The translations under genes and the position numbers were made by a program. Shown in pieces: positions 56,901 through 64,000 of a DNA stretch of 64,000 nt (position 1 is the stretch's first letter; the number at the start of each line of letters is the position of its first letter). Under the pieces are notes generated by a model. The model ran no database searches, was not told the origin of the DNA, and worked only from the letters and a program-made list of their open reading frames with translations. Source of the DNA: Acidimicrobiia bacterium. Its GTDB lineage: Bacteria > Actinomycetota > Acidimicrobiia > IMCC26256 > JAOSJL01. Where the stretch lies: contig JAOSJL010000001.1 of NCBI GenBank assembly GCA_027494115.1, forward strand, positions 2,787,937 through 2,851,936, given 5' to 3'.

Positions 56901-57613
56901 GCTGGACCGACGCCCAGAAGCATCCCCACAAGACCCTCACCAGCCCCGAGTGGTCCGGTGACGAGAGCGGCGAGCGGCAGTACTCGGCGTTCACGATCAA
57001 CGTGGAGCGCCGCAAGCCGTGGCACACGCTCACCGGCCGAATCTCGTCCTTCCTCGACCACGACTGGATGGCCGAGTACGGCGAGCAGCTTCCGATCTAC
57101 CGTCCGCCCCTGAACATGCCCGAGCACTACCCCGAGGTCGACGACCTCGGTCCCGGAGCGGTGGTCCTGCGCTACCTGACGCCGCACTCCAAGTGGTCGA
57201 TCCACTCCGAATACCAGGACGACATCCTGATGTTGACCCTGCATCGAGGAGGCCCCGGAATGTGGTTGTCGGTCGAGGACGCCGAGACGATCGGTGTGGT
57301 CGACAACGACTGGATCGAGGCGTGGAACCGCAACGGGGTCCTGGCCTGTCGGGCCATCGTGACGCCTCGGATGCCGCAGGGAACGTGCTACGTGTACCAC
57401 GCCAAGGACCGTCACGTGCAGAACCCGAAGACCCAGAAGACCGGCAGGTCGGGCGGCACCGACAACTCACTGACACGCATCCTGCTGAAACCGACCCACA
57501 TGATCGGCGGGTACGCGCAACAGGCGTTCGGGTTCAACTACTACGGATGCACAGGTGTCCAACGCGATGAAGTGACGATCGTCCGCAAGCGGACCGTGGC
57601 GGTGACGTACTGA
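53925..57613 (+). CDS. narG: Respiratory nitrate reductase alpha subunit, one frameshift
   Basis: About 1229 residues after repair. Catalytic subunit reducing nitrate to nitrite at a Mo-bis-MGD centre on the cytoplasmic face. FS0 ligands His66, Cys70, Cys74 ([13 protein letters not shown]) and Cys109 ([14 protein letters not shown]); Mo ligand Asp in [17 protein letters not shown]. No twin-arginine signal, as usual for NarG. At 54316-54318 one G is missing; restored, [20 protein letters not shown] matches the family. The C-terminal [20 protein letters not shown] is conserved. GGAG before the ATG. First gene of narGHJI, overlapping narH by one base. No narK, nirBD or nar regulator is in the window. 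Confidence 0.96.
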
Positions 57614-59178
57614 TGAGAGTTCGTGCGCAGTTCATGATGGTGATGGCGCTCGACAAGTGCATCGGCTGCCACACGTGCTCCACCACCTGCAAACAGGCGT
57701 GGACGAACCGGACCGGCACCGACTACGTCTGGTTCAACAACGTCGAGACCAAGCCGGGAATCGGATACCCCAAGCACTACGAGGATCAGAACCGCTGGAA
57801 CGGCGGATGGACCCTCAACCGGCGCGGCAGGCTGAAGCTGAAGTCCGGTGGGCGGATCAAGAAGCTGATGCGGATCTTCGCGAACCCGGACCTTCCCACG
57901 ATCGATGACTACTACGAACCATGGTCCTACGACTACGCGTCGCTGACCAACGCTCCCAAGTCGGACCGGGCACCGGTGGCGACGGCCCACAGCCGGCTCA
58001 CGGGCGAGGAGATTGACCTCCAGTGGGGCCCCAACTGGGAGGACGACCTCGGCGGCGCTCACGAGCGCTACCTCGAGGACCCGAACATGCGCGGCCTCGA
58101 AGAACAGATCACGCTCGACTACGAGAACGTGTTCCTGATGTACCTGCCGCGCATCTGCGAGCACTGCATGAACCCGTCATGTGTCGCGTCGTGTCCGTCG
58201 GGCGCGATGTACAAGCGCGAAGAGGACGGCATCGTCCTCGTCGATCAGAACAAGTGCCGCGGGTGGCGCTTCTGCGTGTCGGGATGTCCGTACAAGAAGG
58301 TGTACTTCAACCACGTCACGTCGAAGGCCGAGAAGTGCACGTTCTGCTACGCGCGCGTCGAAGACGGGGAGCCGACGGTCTGCTCGGAGACCTGCGTCGG
58401 CCGGATCCGCTACATCGGTATCGTGCTCTACGACCTCGACGCGGTCACCGAGGTCGCGGCCACCACCGACGAGCAGGATCTGATCGAGGCCCACCGCGAC
58501 CTCTTCCTCGACCCACACGATCCTGAGGTGATCGCGGCCGCGGAGGTATCGAGTGTGCCCCACGACTGGATCGAGGCGGCCGGGCGCTCACCCGTCTATG
58601 CCCTGGCCAAGGACCTCGGCGTGGCGTTCCCGTTGCATCCCGAATACCGGACACTGCCAATGGTCTGGTACGTCCCACCACTGTCCCCGGTCGTCGACGC
58701 CATGAGCGTGGGCGGATACGACGCCGAACGGCCCGAGGACGTCTTCGCTGCCATCGAGCACATGCGCATCCCGGTCGACTACCTGGCGAATCTCCTGACG
58801 GCCGGCGACGCGAAGCCGGTGGAGACCGCACTCCGGAGGCTCACGGCCATGCGAGCCTTCAAACGGGAGGAACAGCTCACCGGCGCAGGCAACGAGAGCC
58901 TCGCCGCCGACGTCGGCCTGCGCCCGGACCAGCTCGAGCACCTGTTCCGCCTTCTCGCGCTCGCCCCCTACGACGAACGGTATGTCATCCCCACCAGCCA
59001 CCGCGAGGAGACGGGAGCCCGCCAGTCCGAGCACTGCAGCATCGACTTCCCCGGCGGACCGGACCTCGCGGCCACCTTCGGACTGGAGGAGTCGAACATG
59101 GTCATGCCCGAGGCCGACACCTCTCGCGACGAAGACGGCCGCGTCCGGCTGAACGTCCGCGAAGCGCCACCGCGATGA
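57613..59178 (+). CDS. narH: Respiratory nitrate reductase beta subunit
   Basis: 521 residues. Carries electrons from NarI haem to NarG through four Fe-S clusters. Cys groups: CIGCHTCSTTC (Cys16-26), CEHCMNPSCVASCP, CRGWRFCVSGCP (Trp in place of a Cys, giving the 3Fe-4S cluster) and CTFCYARVEDGEPTVCSETC. The WGPNWEDDLGG segment is conserved in NarH. Overlaps narG by one base and narJ by ATGA; translational coupling fits the fixed stoichiometry. Confidence 0.97.
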   Translation: MRVRAQFMMVMALDKCIGCHTCSTTCKQAWTNRTGTDYVWFNNVETKPGIGYPKHYEDQNRWNGGWTLNRRGRLKLKSGGRIKKLMRIFANPDLPTIDDYYEPWSYDYASLTNAPKSDRAPVATAHSRLTGEEIDLQWGPNWEDDLGGAHERYLEDPNMRGLEEQITLDYENVFLMYLPRICEHCMNPSCVASCPSGAMYKREEDGIVLVDQNKCRGWRFCVSGCPYKKVYFNHVTSKAEKCTFCYARVEDGEPTVCSETCVGRIRYIGIVLYDLDAVTEVAATTDEQDLIEAHRDLFLDPHDPEVIAAAEVSSVPHDWIEAAGRSPVYALAKDLGVAFPLHPEYRTLPMVWYVPPLSPVVDAMSVGGYDAERPEDVFAAIEHMRIPVDYLANLLTAGDAKPVETALRRLTAMRAFKREEQLTGAGNESLAADVGLRPDQLEHLFRLLALAPYDERYVIPTSHREETGARQSEHCSIDFPGGPDLAATFGLEESNMVMPEADTSRDEDGRVRLNVREAPPR

Positions 59179-59831
59179 TCGGGATGAAGGGTCGACGGTC
59201 GCATCAGCCGACCGTCGACGCGACGACCCGCTCGCTCGTCTTTCAGGTGTCCGCCGTCCTGCTCGGCTACCCCGACGACCCCGCGGCGATCGCACTCGTG
59301 GATACCGCCGTTCCGAACCAGATCGACACCGGTCCACTTCATCGGATCCGGGGATTTCTCGACTGGTGGCTCGAACAGGAACCGATGCAGCGCGAGACCT
59401 GCTACGTCGACACCTTCGAGCACCGACGCCGCTGCTCGCTCGACCTGACCTACTTTGCCGACGGCGATACGCGGCGTCGCGGTGAGAGCCTGCTCGAGAT
59501 CGCCGACGAGTACAGGCGGCTGGGCGTCACCGGTCCGGTCGACGAGCTTCCCGACTACCTCCCCGCCCTCCTGGAGCTCGCGGCGACGGTGTCGGGCGGT
59601 GATGAGGTACTCATCACCCATCAGGGATCGATCGAGTTTCTCCGCCGGTCACTGACCGCACTCGGGAGTCCGTTCGCCGAGGTGCTCGCTGCGGTGACTG
59701 ATGTACTTCCCCCGATCACCGCAGGACGCGACCGGGCAATCAACCGCCTGATGCAAGAGGGCCCGCCGACCGAAGAGGTCGGTCTCGACGTTGCGGTGGC
59801 CGATCCGGTCCGCCGTGGAGGCGGCGGATGA
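59175..59831 (+). CDS. narJ: Nitrate reductase assembly chaperone
   Basis: 218 residues of the NarJ/TorD-like helical chaperone fold, needed for Mo-cofactor insertion into NarG; not part of the final enzyme. FQVSAVLLGYPDDPAAIALV, ETCYVDTFEHRRRCSLDLTY (NarJ hallmark YVDTFD/E-x-R-RRCSL) and DELPDYLPALLELAAT. The C-terminal tail is disordered. ATGA overlaps on both sides with narH and narI. Confidence 0.95.
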   Translation: MIGMKGRRSHQPTVDATTRSLVFQVSAVLLGYPDDPAAIALVDTAVPNQIDTGPLHRIRGFLDWWLEQEPMQRETCYVDTFEHRRRCSLDLTYFADGDTRRRGESLLEIADEYRRLGVTGPVDELPDYLPALLELAATVSGGDEVLITHQGSIEFLRRSLTALGSPFAEVLAAVTDVLPPITAGRDRAINRLMQEGPPTEEVGLDVAVADPVRRGGGG

Positions 59832-60574
59832 ACAACGTCTCCATGCCCGACATACTTCTCTTCCTCGTGTTGCCGTACCTCGCGATGGCAACATTCGTGA
59901 TCGGGCACATCTGGCGCTACCGCTACGACAAGTTCGGGTGGGTGAGCCGGTCGTCGGAGATCTACGAGAAGCGTTGGCTCGAGCTCGGTGCTCCGCTGTT
60001 CCACTACGGCGCACTGATGGTGATCGCGGGTCACATGCTGGGGATCATCATTCCCGAATCGTTCACCGAAGCACTCGGGATCAGCGAAGCCCAGTACACC
60101 CTGGTCGCTCAGGTCGGCGGTGTCACCGGGCTCGTGATCTGCCTGAGCGGAATGGTCATCCTGTTGCTCCGCCGGGTCCTCAACGGCCGAGTCAAGCGGG
60201 CAACGACACGCATCGACGTCGCCGCCATGTCGATGCTCTGGCTCATGGTCATTCTCGGCACGCTGACCACCGTCGGCTACAACGTTCTCGGTCCGGGCTA
60301 CAACTATCGGCCCTCGGTCGCGGTCTGGTGGCGCAGCATCATGTTGTTCCAACCCGACGTCAGTGCACTCAACGGTGTCCCCGAGATCTACCGGATCCAC
60401 ATCACCGTTGCCTGGCTTTTCCTGGCCATGTATCCGTTCACCCGATTCGTCCACTCGTGGAGCGCCCCCGCCACCTACCTCACCCGCCCCTACGTCGTGT
60501 ACCGACACCGCGAGCCGTCGCCACCTCACACCCCCGGCGTCGGCAAACGCTGGAGGACGATCGGTCGCGACTGA
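59828..60574 (+). CDS. narI: Respiratory nitrate reductase gamma subunit (cytochrome b)
   Basis: 248 residues, five membrane segments; oxidises quinol on the outer side and passes electrons to NarH. Haem ligands His59 and His69 (LFHYGALMVIAGHMLG) and His191 and His209 (YRIHITVAWLF, TRFVHSW) have the 10- and 18-residue spacing seen in E. coli NarI. The C-terminal RPYVVYRHRE faces the cytoplasm. The operon ends here, 22 bp before the convergent thiolase stop. Confidence 0.96.
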   Translation: MNNVSMPDILLFLVLPYLAMATFVIGHIWRYRYDKFGWVSRSSEIYEKRWLELGAPLFHYGALMVIAGHMLGIIIPESFTEALGISEAQYTLVAQVGGVTGLVICLSGMVILLLRRVLNGRVKRATTRIDVAAMSMLWLMVILGTLTTVGYNVLGPGYNYRPSVAVWWRSIMLFQPDVSALNGVPEIYRIHITVAWLFLAMYPFTRFVHSWSAPATYLTRPYVVYRHREPSPPHTPGVGKRWRTIGRD

Positions 60575-60596
60575 GACCCCCGGTCACGACCCATCC

Positions 60597-61783
60597 CTAA
60601 CCGAGGCGCTCGATCACGGTGGCGTTGGCCTGGCCGCCGCCCTCGCACATGGTCTGGAATCCGTAGCGCCCACCCGTGGCTTCCAGATGGTTGAGCAGGG
60701 TCCCCATGATGCGCACCCCACTCGCACCGAGCGGATGCCCGAGCGCGATGGCGCCGCCCCGCGGGTTGTACCGCTCCGGGTCGGGCGTGAACTCACGGGC
60801 CCACATCAGAGCGATCGCCGCGAACGCCTCGTTGCACTCCATGGCGTCGAAGTCGTCGATCGACATACCGCTGCGCTCGAGTAGCTTGCGCGTCGCCGGA
60901 TTGGGGGCGGACAACACCAGAACAGGGTCGTCGGCAGCGACGGCGAAGTGTGCGAAGCGAGCCCGCACCGGCAGGCCCAGGCGTTCGGCGGTTCGGCGCT
61001 CGGCGATGAGCATCGCGGCCGCACCGTCACTGGTCTGCGAGGAGTTCCCGGCGGTGATGTCGGGTGCTTCGTCGGGATCCCAGGACATCGCTGCGGGTAG
61101 CGCCGCGAGCTGCTCGATCGTCGTCTCGCGGCGGATGCCCTCGTCGGCGGTGAACATCTCGCCTGTTTCCTCTCCCGACTCCCCCTTGACGGGGACAGGT
61201 GTGATCTCACGGTCGAAGAAGCCGCTGTCGGTGTTCTGTGCGGCCCGCTGGTGACTCCGGAGCGCGAACTCGTCCATCTCCTCGCGGGTGACCCCCACTT
61301 GTCGGCGAGCACCTGCGCAACCCAGAACTGGATGCCGAGCTTGTTGTCGCACGCCTCCATGAAATCGGCGCTGAACGGTCCGGTGCCGCCCTTGGCGTTC
61401 GACGCCATCGGCGCACGGGTCATGGATTCGACACCGCACGCGATCGCCAGGTCGTAGGCACCGGCAATCACACCCTGGGCGACGAAGTGCGCGGCCTGCT
61501 GTGATGACCCACATTGGCGGTCGACACTGGTGGCCGGGACGTGCCACGGCAGACCGGCTGCAACCCAGGCGTTGCGCGTGACGTTGCAGCCCTGCTCACC
61601 CGACTGGGTGACACATCCGCCGACGACGTCGTCGATCCTCCCCGGATCCACGTCAGTGCGCTCCACCAGGGCGCGGAGGGTGTGACCCAGGAGGTCGGTC
61701 GGGTGCCAGTGCGCGAGTGCGCCCTTGCGTCGGCCGATCGGCGTCCGCGTCGTGTCGACAATGACGGCTTCACGCGCTTCCAT
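60597..61783 (-). CDS. Thiolase (acetyl-CoA acyltransferase), one frameshift
   Basis: About 395 residues after repair. Nucleophile Cys91 in [48 protein letters not shown] and CEGGGQANATVIERLG are intact. After LADKWG one base is missing from the five-C run at 61292-61296; restored, it reads VTREEMDEFALRSHQRAAQN. A degradative thiolase for beta-oxidation. GGAGGA before the ATG at 61783. Divergent from the fused ETF gene across 103 bp containing a CTGAC-N6-GTCAG site. Confidence 0.92.
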
Positions 61784-61804
61784 ACATCCTCCGGTCCCGC
61801 TAAC

Positions 61805-61820
61805 CTGACATCGTAGTCAG
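61805..61820. promoter_or_regulatory. Operator-like site ctgac-N6-gtcag
   Basis: Five-bp arms with a 6-bp spacer between the divergent thiolase and ETF genes. Half-sites equal those of the palindrome at 19901-19915, but spacing differs by one. Confidence 0.3.
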
Positions 61821-61886
61821 CAAGCGCGGCATTCCCCTTCTGGCGTAAGGGCGCGACGCCACCGCCGGATTCACCGTCAGGTGTGC

Positions 61887-63746
61887 ATGACCCCCGATTC
61901 CGCCAGGCCATTGCGCCCGTCCGAACCGTTGCGCATTGCGGCGCTCGTCAAGCAGATCCCCGCGTTCGAGACGATGGAGCTCGATTCTGACGGGCGCCTA
62001 CGCCGCGACGGTGTCGAACTGGAGATGAACCCGTACTGCCGACGCGCGGTGTCGAAGGCGTGTGAACTGGCGGAGACGACCGGCGGTGAGGTCGTGGTCG
62101 TGACGCTCGGGCCTCCCAGCGCCGAGGACACGTTGCGTGAGGCGATCGCGTGGGGCCAGGCGCTCGGGACGACGATCCGTGGCGTGCTCGTGACCGATCC
62201 CGCCTTCGCCGGCTCCGACACACTCGCCACGGCACGCGCCATCTCACGCGCGCTCGAGAGCGAGGGGCGATTCGACCTGATCCTGGCGGGCCGCAACTCC
62301 GTCGATGCCGACACCGGTCAGGTGGGTCCCGAGGTCGCGGAGCTGATGGGCCTTCCTTTCCTGACGGGCGTGAAGAGCGTCGAGCTCGACGGCAGGGGGC
62401 TCGACGCGCACTGCGAGCACGATGACGGAATCGTTCGCGCTCGGGTGCAGCTCCCCGCCGTCTGCTCGGTCGCCGAGCGACTCTGCGATCCCTGCAAGGT
62501 CGATCCTGCGGGGCGAGCGGCGGTCGATGCGGTGCACATCTCCACCGTCAGCGCTGACGACCTCGGGCCCGGCCCGTGGGGCGCCGCCGCGAGCCCCACA
62601 CGGGTCGGTGACGTCCGCCTACTGGAGGTGGCCCGCGAGGGTCGTCGCCTCGAGGGGCCGGTCCACGATCAGGTGGAGGACGCCGTCGCAGCCCTCGAGG
62701 CTCGCGGCGCATTCGACACCACGACGAGACCCCCGACCACTGTCGTACCTGCGACCGGCGGCGACGGTCCCGTCACGGCCGTACTCGGCGAACCCGACCG
62801 GCATCGCGAGACGGCCGAGTTGCTCGGTGCGGCCGCGCGCCTGGCGGCAGATACCGGCGGCTCCACCGCTCTTCTCGACGTCACGCCGGAGGGCCTGCTC
62901 GACGTCAGCACCGCAGGTGCCGAACCGGCGGCAGGCCGCCCGATGTTCGGGAACCAGGGCGCCGACCGCGTCGTGGAGTTGGTCGGCTCCACCGCCGAAG
63001 ACGACGTGGCTGACGTCGCCGCGCACTGGACGGCGACCACGGCACCGTGGGCGCTGCTGGCACCGAGTACGGCGTGGGGTCGCGAGGTCGCGAGCCGGAT
63101 CGCCGCCCGGGTGGGCGGCGGCCTCACCGGCGACGCCGTGGAACTCGACGTGATCGACGGTCGACTCCGCGCGTGGAAGCCGGCGTTCGGCGGGCAACTC
63201 GTCGCTGCCATCACGGCCACCTCCGAGATTCAGCTCGTGACAGTGCGCGCCGGCGTCCTCCCCCTTCCCGCTGCGCGCACAGTGACGCCCGAGGTCGAAC
63301 GGATCGCGATTCCACACCGCGGTCGTGTCGACGTGCTCGCACGCACCCGCGACGACGACATCGAGACGCTCGCTCTGGCCGAGGTCGTGATCGGCGTCGG
63401 CCAGGCCGTCGAACCCGACGAGTACCCGCTGCTCGACCCGCTGCTCGACGCCCTCGGCGCAGAACTCGGCGCTACGCGGAAGGTGACCGACCGGGGGTGG
63501 CTCCCCCGTGCCCGTCAGATCGGCATCACGGGTCGCGCCATCGCGCCACGTCTCTACATAGGGATCGGGCTCTCGGGGAAGTTCAACCACTCCGTCGGAA
63601 TCCGGGCGGCGGGCACCGTCGTCGGCGTCAACCCCGATCCCGACGCCCCGATACACGAGCACTGCGACCTGTCGCTCACCGCCGACTGGCGGGAGGCCGT
63701 GCCTCTGCTCGCGGCCACCGTCGACAGCCGATCTTCGGCAACCTGA
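61887..63746 (+). CDS. Electron transfer flavoprotein, beta-alpha fusion
   Basis: 619 residues. Residues 1-260 are EtfB-like (RIAALVKQIPAFETMELDSD, MNPYCRRAVSKACELAETTG, AGRNSVDADTGQVGPEVAEL, LPFLTGVKSVEL, VQLPAVCSVAERLCDP). After a linker, residues about 290-619 are EtfA-like, ending with the FAD-binding region GITGRAIAPRLYIGIGLSGK, HSVGIRAAGTVVGVNPDPDA. The fusion in the order beta-alpha in one chain is uncommon; it would fix 1:1 stoichiometry. It accepts electrons from acyl-CoA dehydrogenases and passes them to a quinone reductase not in the window. An in-frame GTG at 61881 is an alternative start. Confidence 0.92.
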   Translation: MTPDSARPLRPSEPLRIAALVKQIPAFETMELDSDGRLRRDGVELEMNPYCRRAVSKACELAETTGGEVVVVTLGPPSAEDTLREAIAWGQALGTTIRGVLVTDPAFAGSDTLATARAISRALESEGRFDLILAGRNSVDADTGQVGPEVAELMGLPFLTGVKSVELDGRGLDAHCEHDDGIVRARVQLPAVCSVAERLCDPCKVDPAGRAAVDAVHISTVSADDLGPGPWGAAASPTRVGDVRLLEVAREGRRLEGPVHDQVEDAVAALEARGAFDTTTRPPTTVVPATGGDGPVTAVLGEPDRHRETAELLGAAARLAADTGGSTALLDVTPEGLLDVSTAGAEPAAGRPMFGNQGADRVVELVGSTAEDDVADVAAHWTATTAPWALLAPSTAWGREVASRIAARVGGGLTGDAVELDVIDGRLRAWKPAFGGQLVAAITATSEIQLVTVRAGVLPLPAARTVTPEVERIAIPHRGRVDVLARTRDDDIETLALAEVVIGVGQAVEPDEYPLLDPLLDALGAELGATRKVTDRGWLPRARQIGITGRAIAPRLYIGIGLSGKFNHSVGIRAAGTVVGVNPDPDAPIHEHCDLSLTADWREAVPLLAATVDSRSSAT

Positions 63747-63754
63747 CTCCGCTC

Positions 63755-64000
63755 CTACTGGTCGCCGGCCACCATCGGAGGGTCCGGACGCCAGAACACG
63801 AGCATGAGAAGTGTGGCCGCACCCACGCCGCCCAGGAGAGCGACCAGGAATCCGGCCCACGCGTCGATGTGCACGTCGATCGCCTCGTCGAGCGACCACT
63901 CTCCGGCTCCCGTGGCACCCAGTGCCGCCGCGGCGACCATCAGGAAGAGCACGTACTCGTAGCCCTCACCCGGGCGGAAGATGAAGAAGCCGTTCTTCAG
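63755..64000 (-). CDS. DoxX-family membrane protein, 5' end missing
   Basis: C-terminal 81 residues; the frame is open at the right edge. LKNGFFIFRPGEGYEYVLFL, the membrane segment MVAAAALGATGAGEWSLDEA and a last TM (WAGFLVALLGGVGAATLLML) match the end of DoxX-like proteins. These four-TM proteins have roles in redox or envelope stress in mycobacteria. The short tail RPDPPMVAGDQ is cytoplasmic. Convergent with the ETF gene, 8 bp between stops. Confidence 0.82.
   Translation of the reverse strand: MKNGFFIFRPGEGYEYVLFLMVAAAALGATGAGEWSLDEAIDVHIDAWAGFLVALLGGVGAATLLMLVFWRPDPPMVAGDQ

Noticed and set aside
2192-61296. Calling each frameshifted gene a pseudogene
   Set aside because: Every break is a single base, mostly in or next to short G/C runs, conserved motifs continue on both sides, and no internal deletions or extra stops accompany them.
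1-64000. tRNA, rRNA, riboswitch, integrase, transposase or attachment sites
   Set aside because: Looked for on both strands and not seen; no cloverleaf-like sequence with CCA end or recognisable mobile-element protein.

Overview
This is a 64 kb stretch of a high-G+C chromosome, almost certainly from an actinobacterium. The evidence is F420-type enzymes (an LLM-class oxidoreductase and a DDN-family protein), an MMPL transporter, a Rv0185-type metallohydrolase, stand-alone LigD polymerase plus Ku, many FadE/FadD paralogues, GTG starts, and several promoters that look leaderless. An uncultured Acidimicrobiia-like lineage is my guess; no rRNA or other taxonomic marker is present. No rRNA, tRNA, CRISPR array, insertion sequence or prophage gene was seen, and no gene-free gap exceeds 300 bases.

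Layout. 1-5.8 kb: truncated ABC binding lipoprotein, membrane protein, haloalkane dehalogenase, DUF4333 protein, hexapeptide acyltransferase, metallohydrolase, F420/DDN-type protein. 5.8-7.5 kb: divergent Ku and LigD-type polymerase (end joining). 7.6-18.6 kb: thiolase, HTH-membrane protein, F420 oxidoreductase, MMPL transporter, then a minus-strand unit of two SDRs, two acyl-CoA dehydrogenases and aat. 18.6-25.1 kb: subtilisin lipoprotein, tandem amidohydrolases, sugar porter, anchored hypothetical protein, DNA glycosylase. 25.2-43.2 kb: a large acyl-CoA catabolic block with a FadE26/FadE27-like pair, FadD19-like ligase, KstR-like TetR repressor, MBL hydrolases, SDR, MDR, further FadE and ligase genes, and a tight operon fadE-echA-CoA transferase-DUF35-thiolase. 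43.2-49.7 kb: a ceramidase-like lipoprotein followed by a Ugp-like ABC importer. 49.8-53.9 kb: a fused class I CoA transferase and two more FadE genes. 53.9-60.6 kb: complete narGHJI respiratory nitrate reductase. 60.6-64 kb: thiolase, a fused ETF beta-alpha protein and a truncated DoxX protein.

How it fits together. The lipid genes resemble those used for steroid or branched acyl side-chain beta-oxidation. Three FadE genes lack the helix-G Glu-Arg pair and each lies beside a FadE gene that has it, as in heteromeric alpha2beta2 dehydrogenases. AACnnGTT operator-like palindromes (KstR core) lie in front of the TetR gene, the FadE26-like operon and a divergent fadE pair, suggesting a small regulon. 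The fused ETF could collect electrons from the dehydrogenases, and NarGHJI offers nitrate as an electron sink; this link is inference.

Quality warning. About twenty single-base frameshifts interrupt otherwise well-conserved genes, mostly at short G or C runs. Undoing each one restores a complete protein and a length divisible by three, so I treat them as sequencing errors and annotate whole genes across them, not as pseudogenes.
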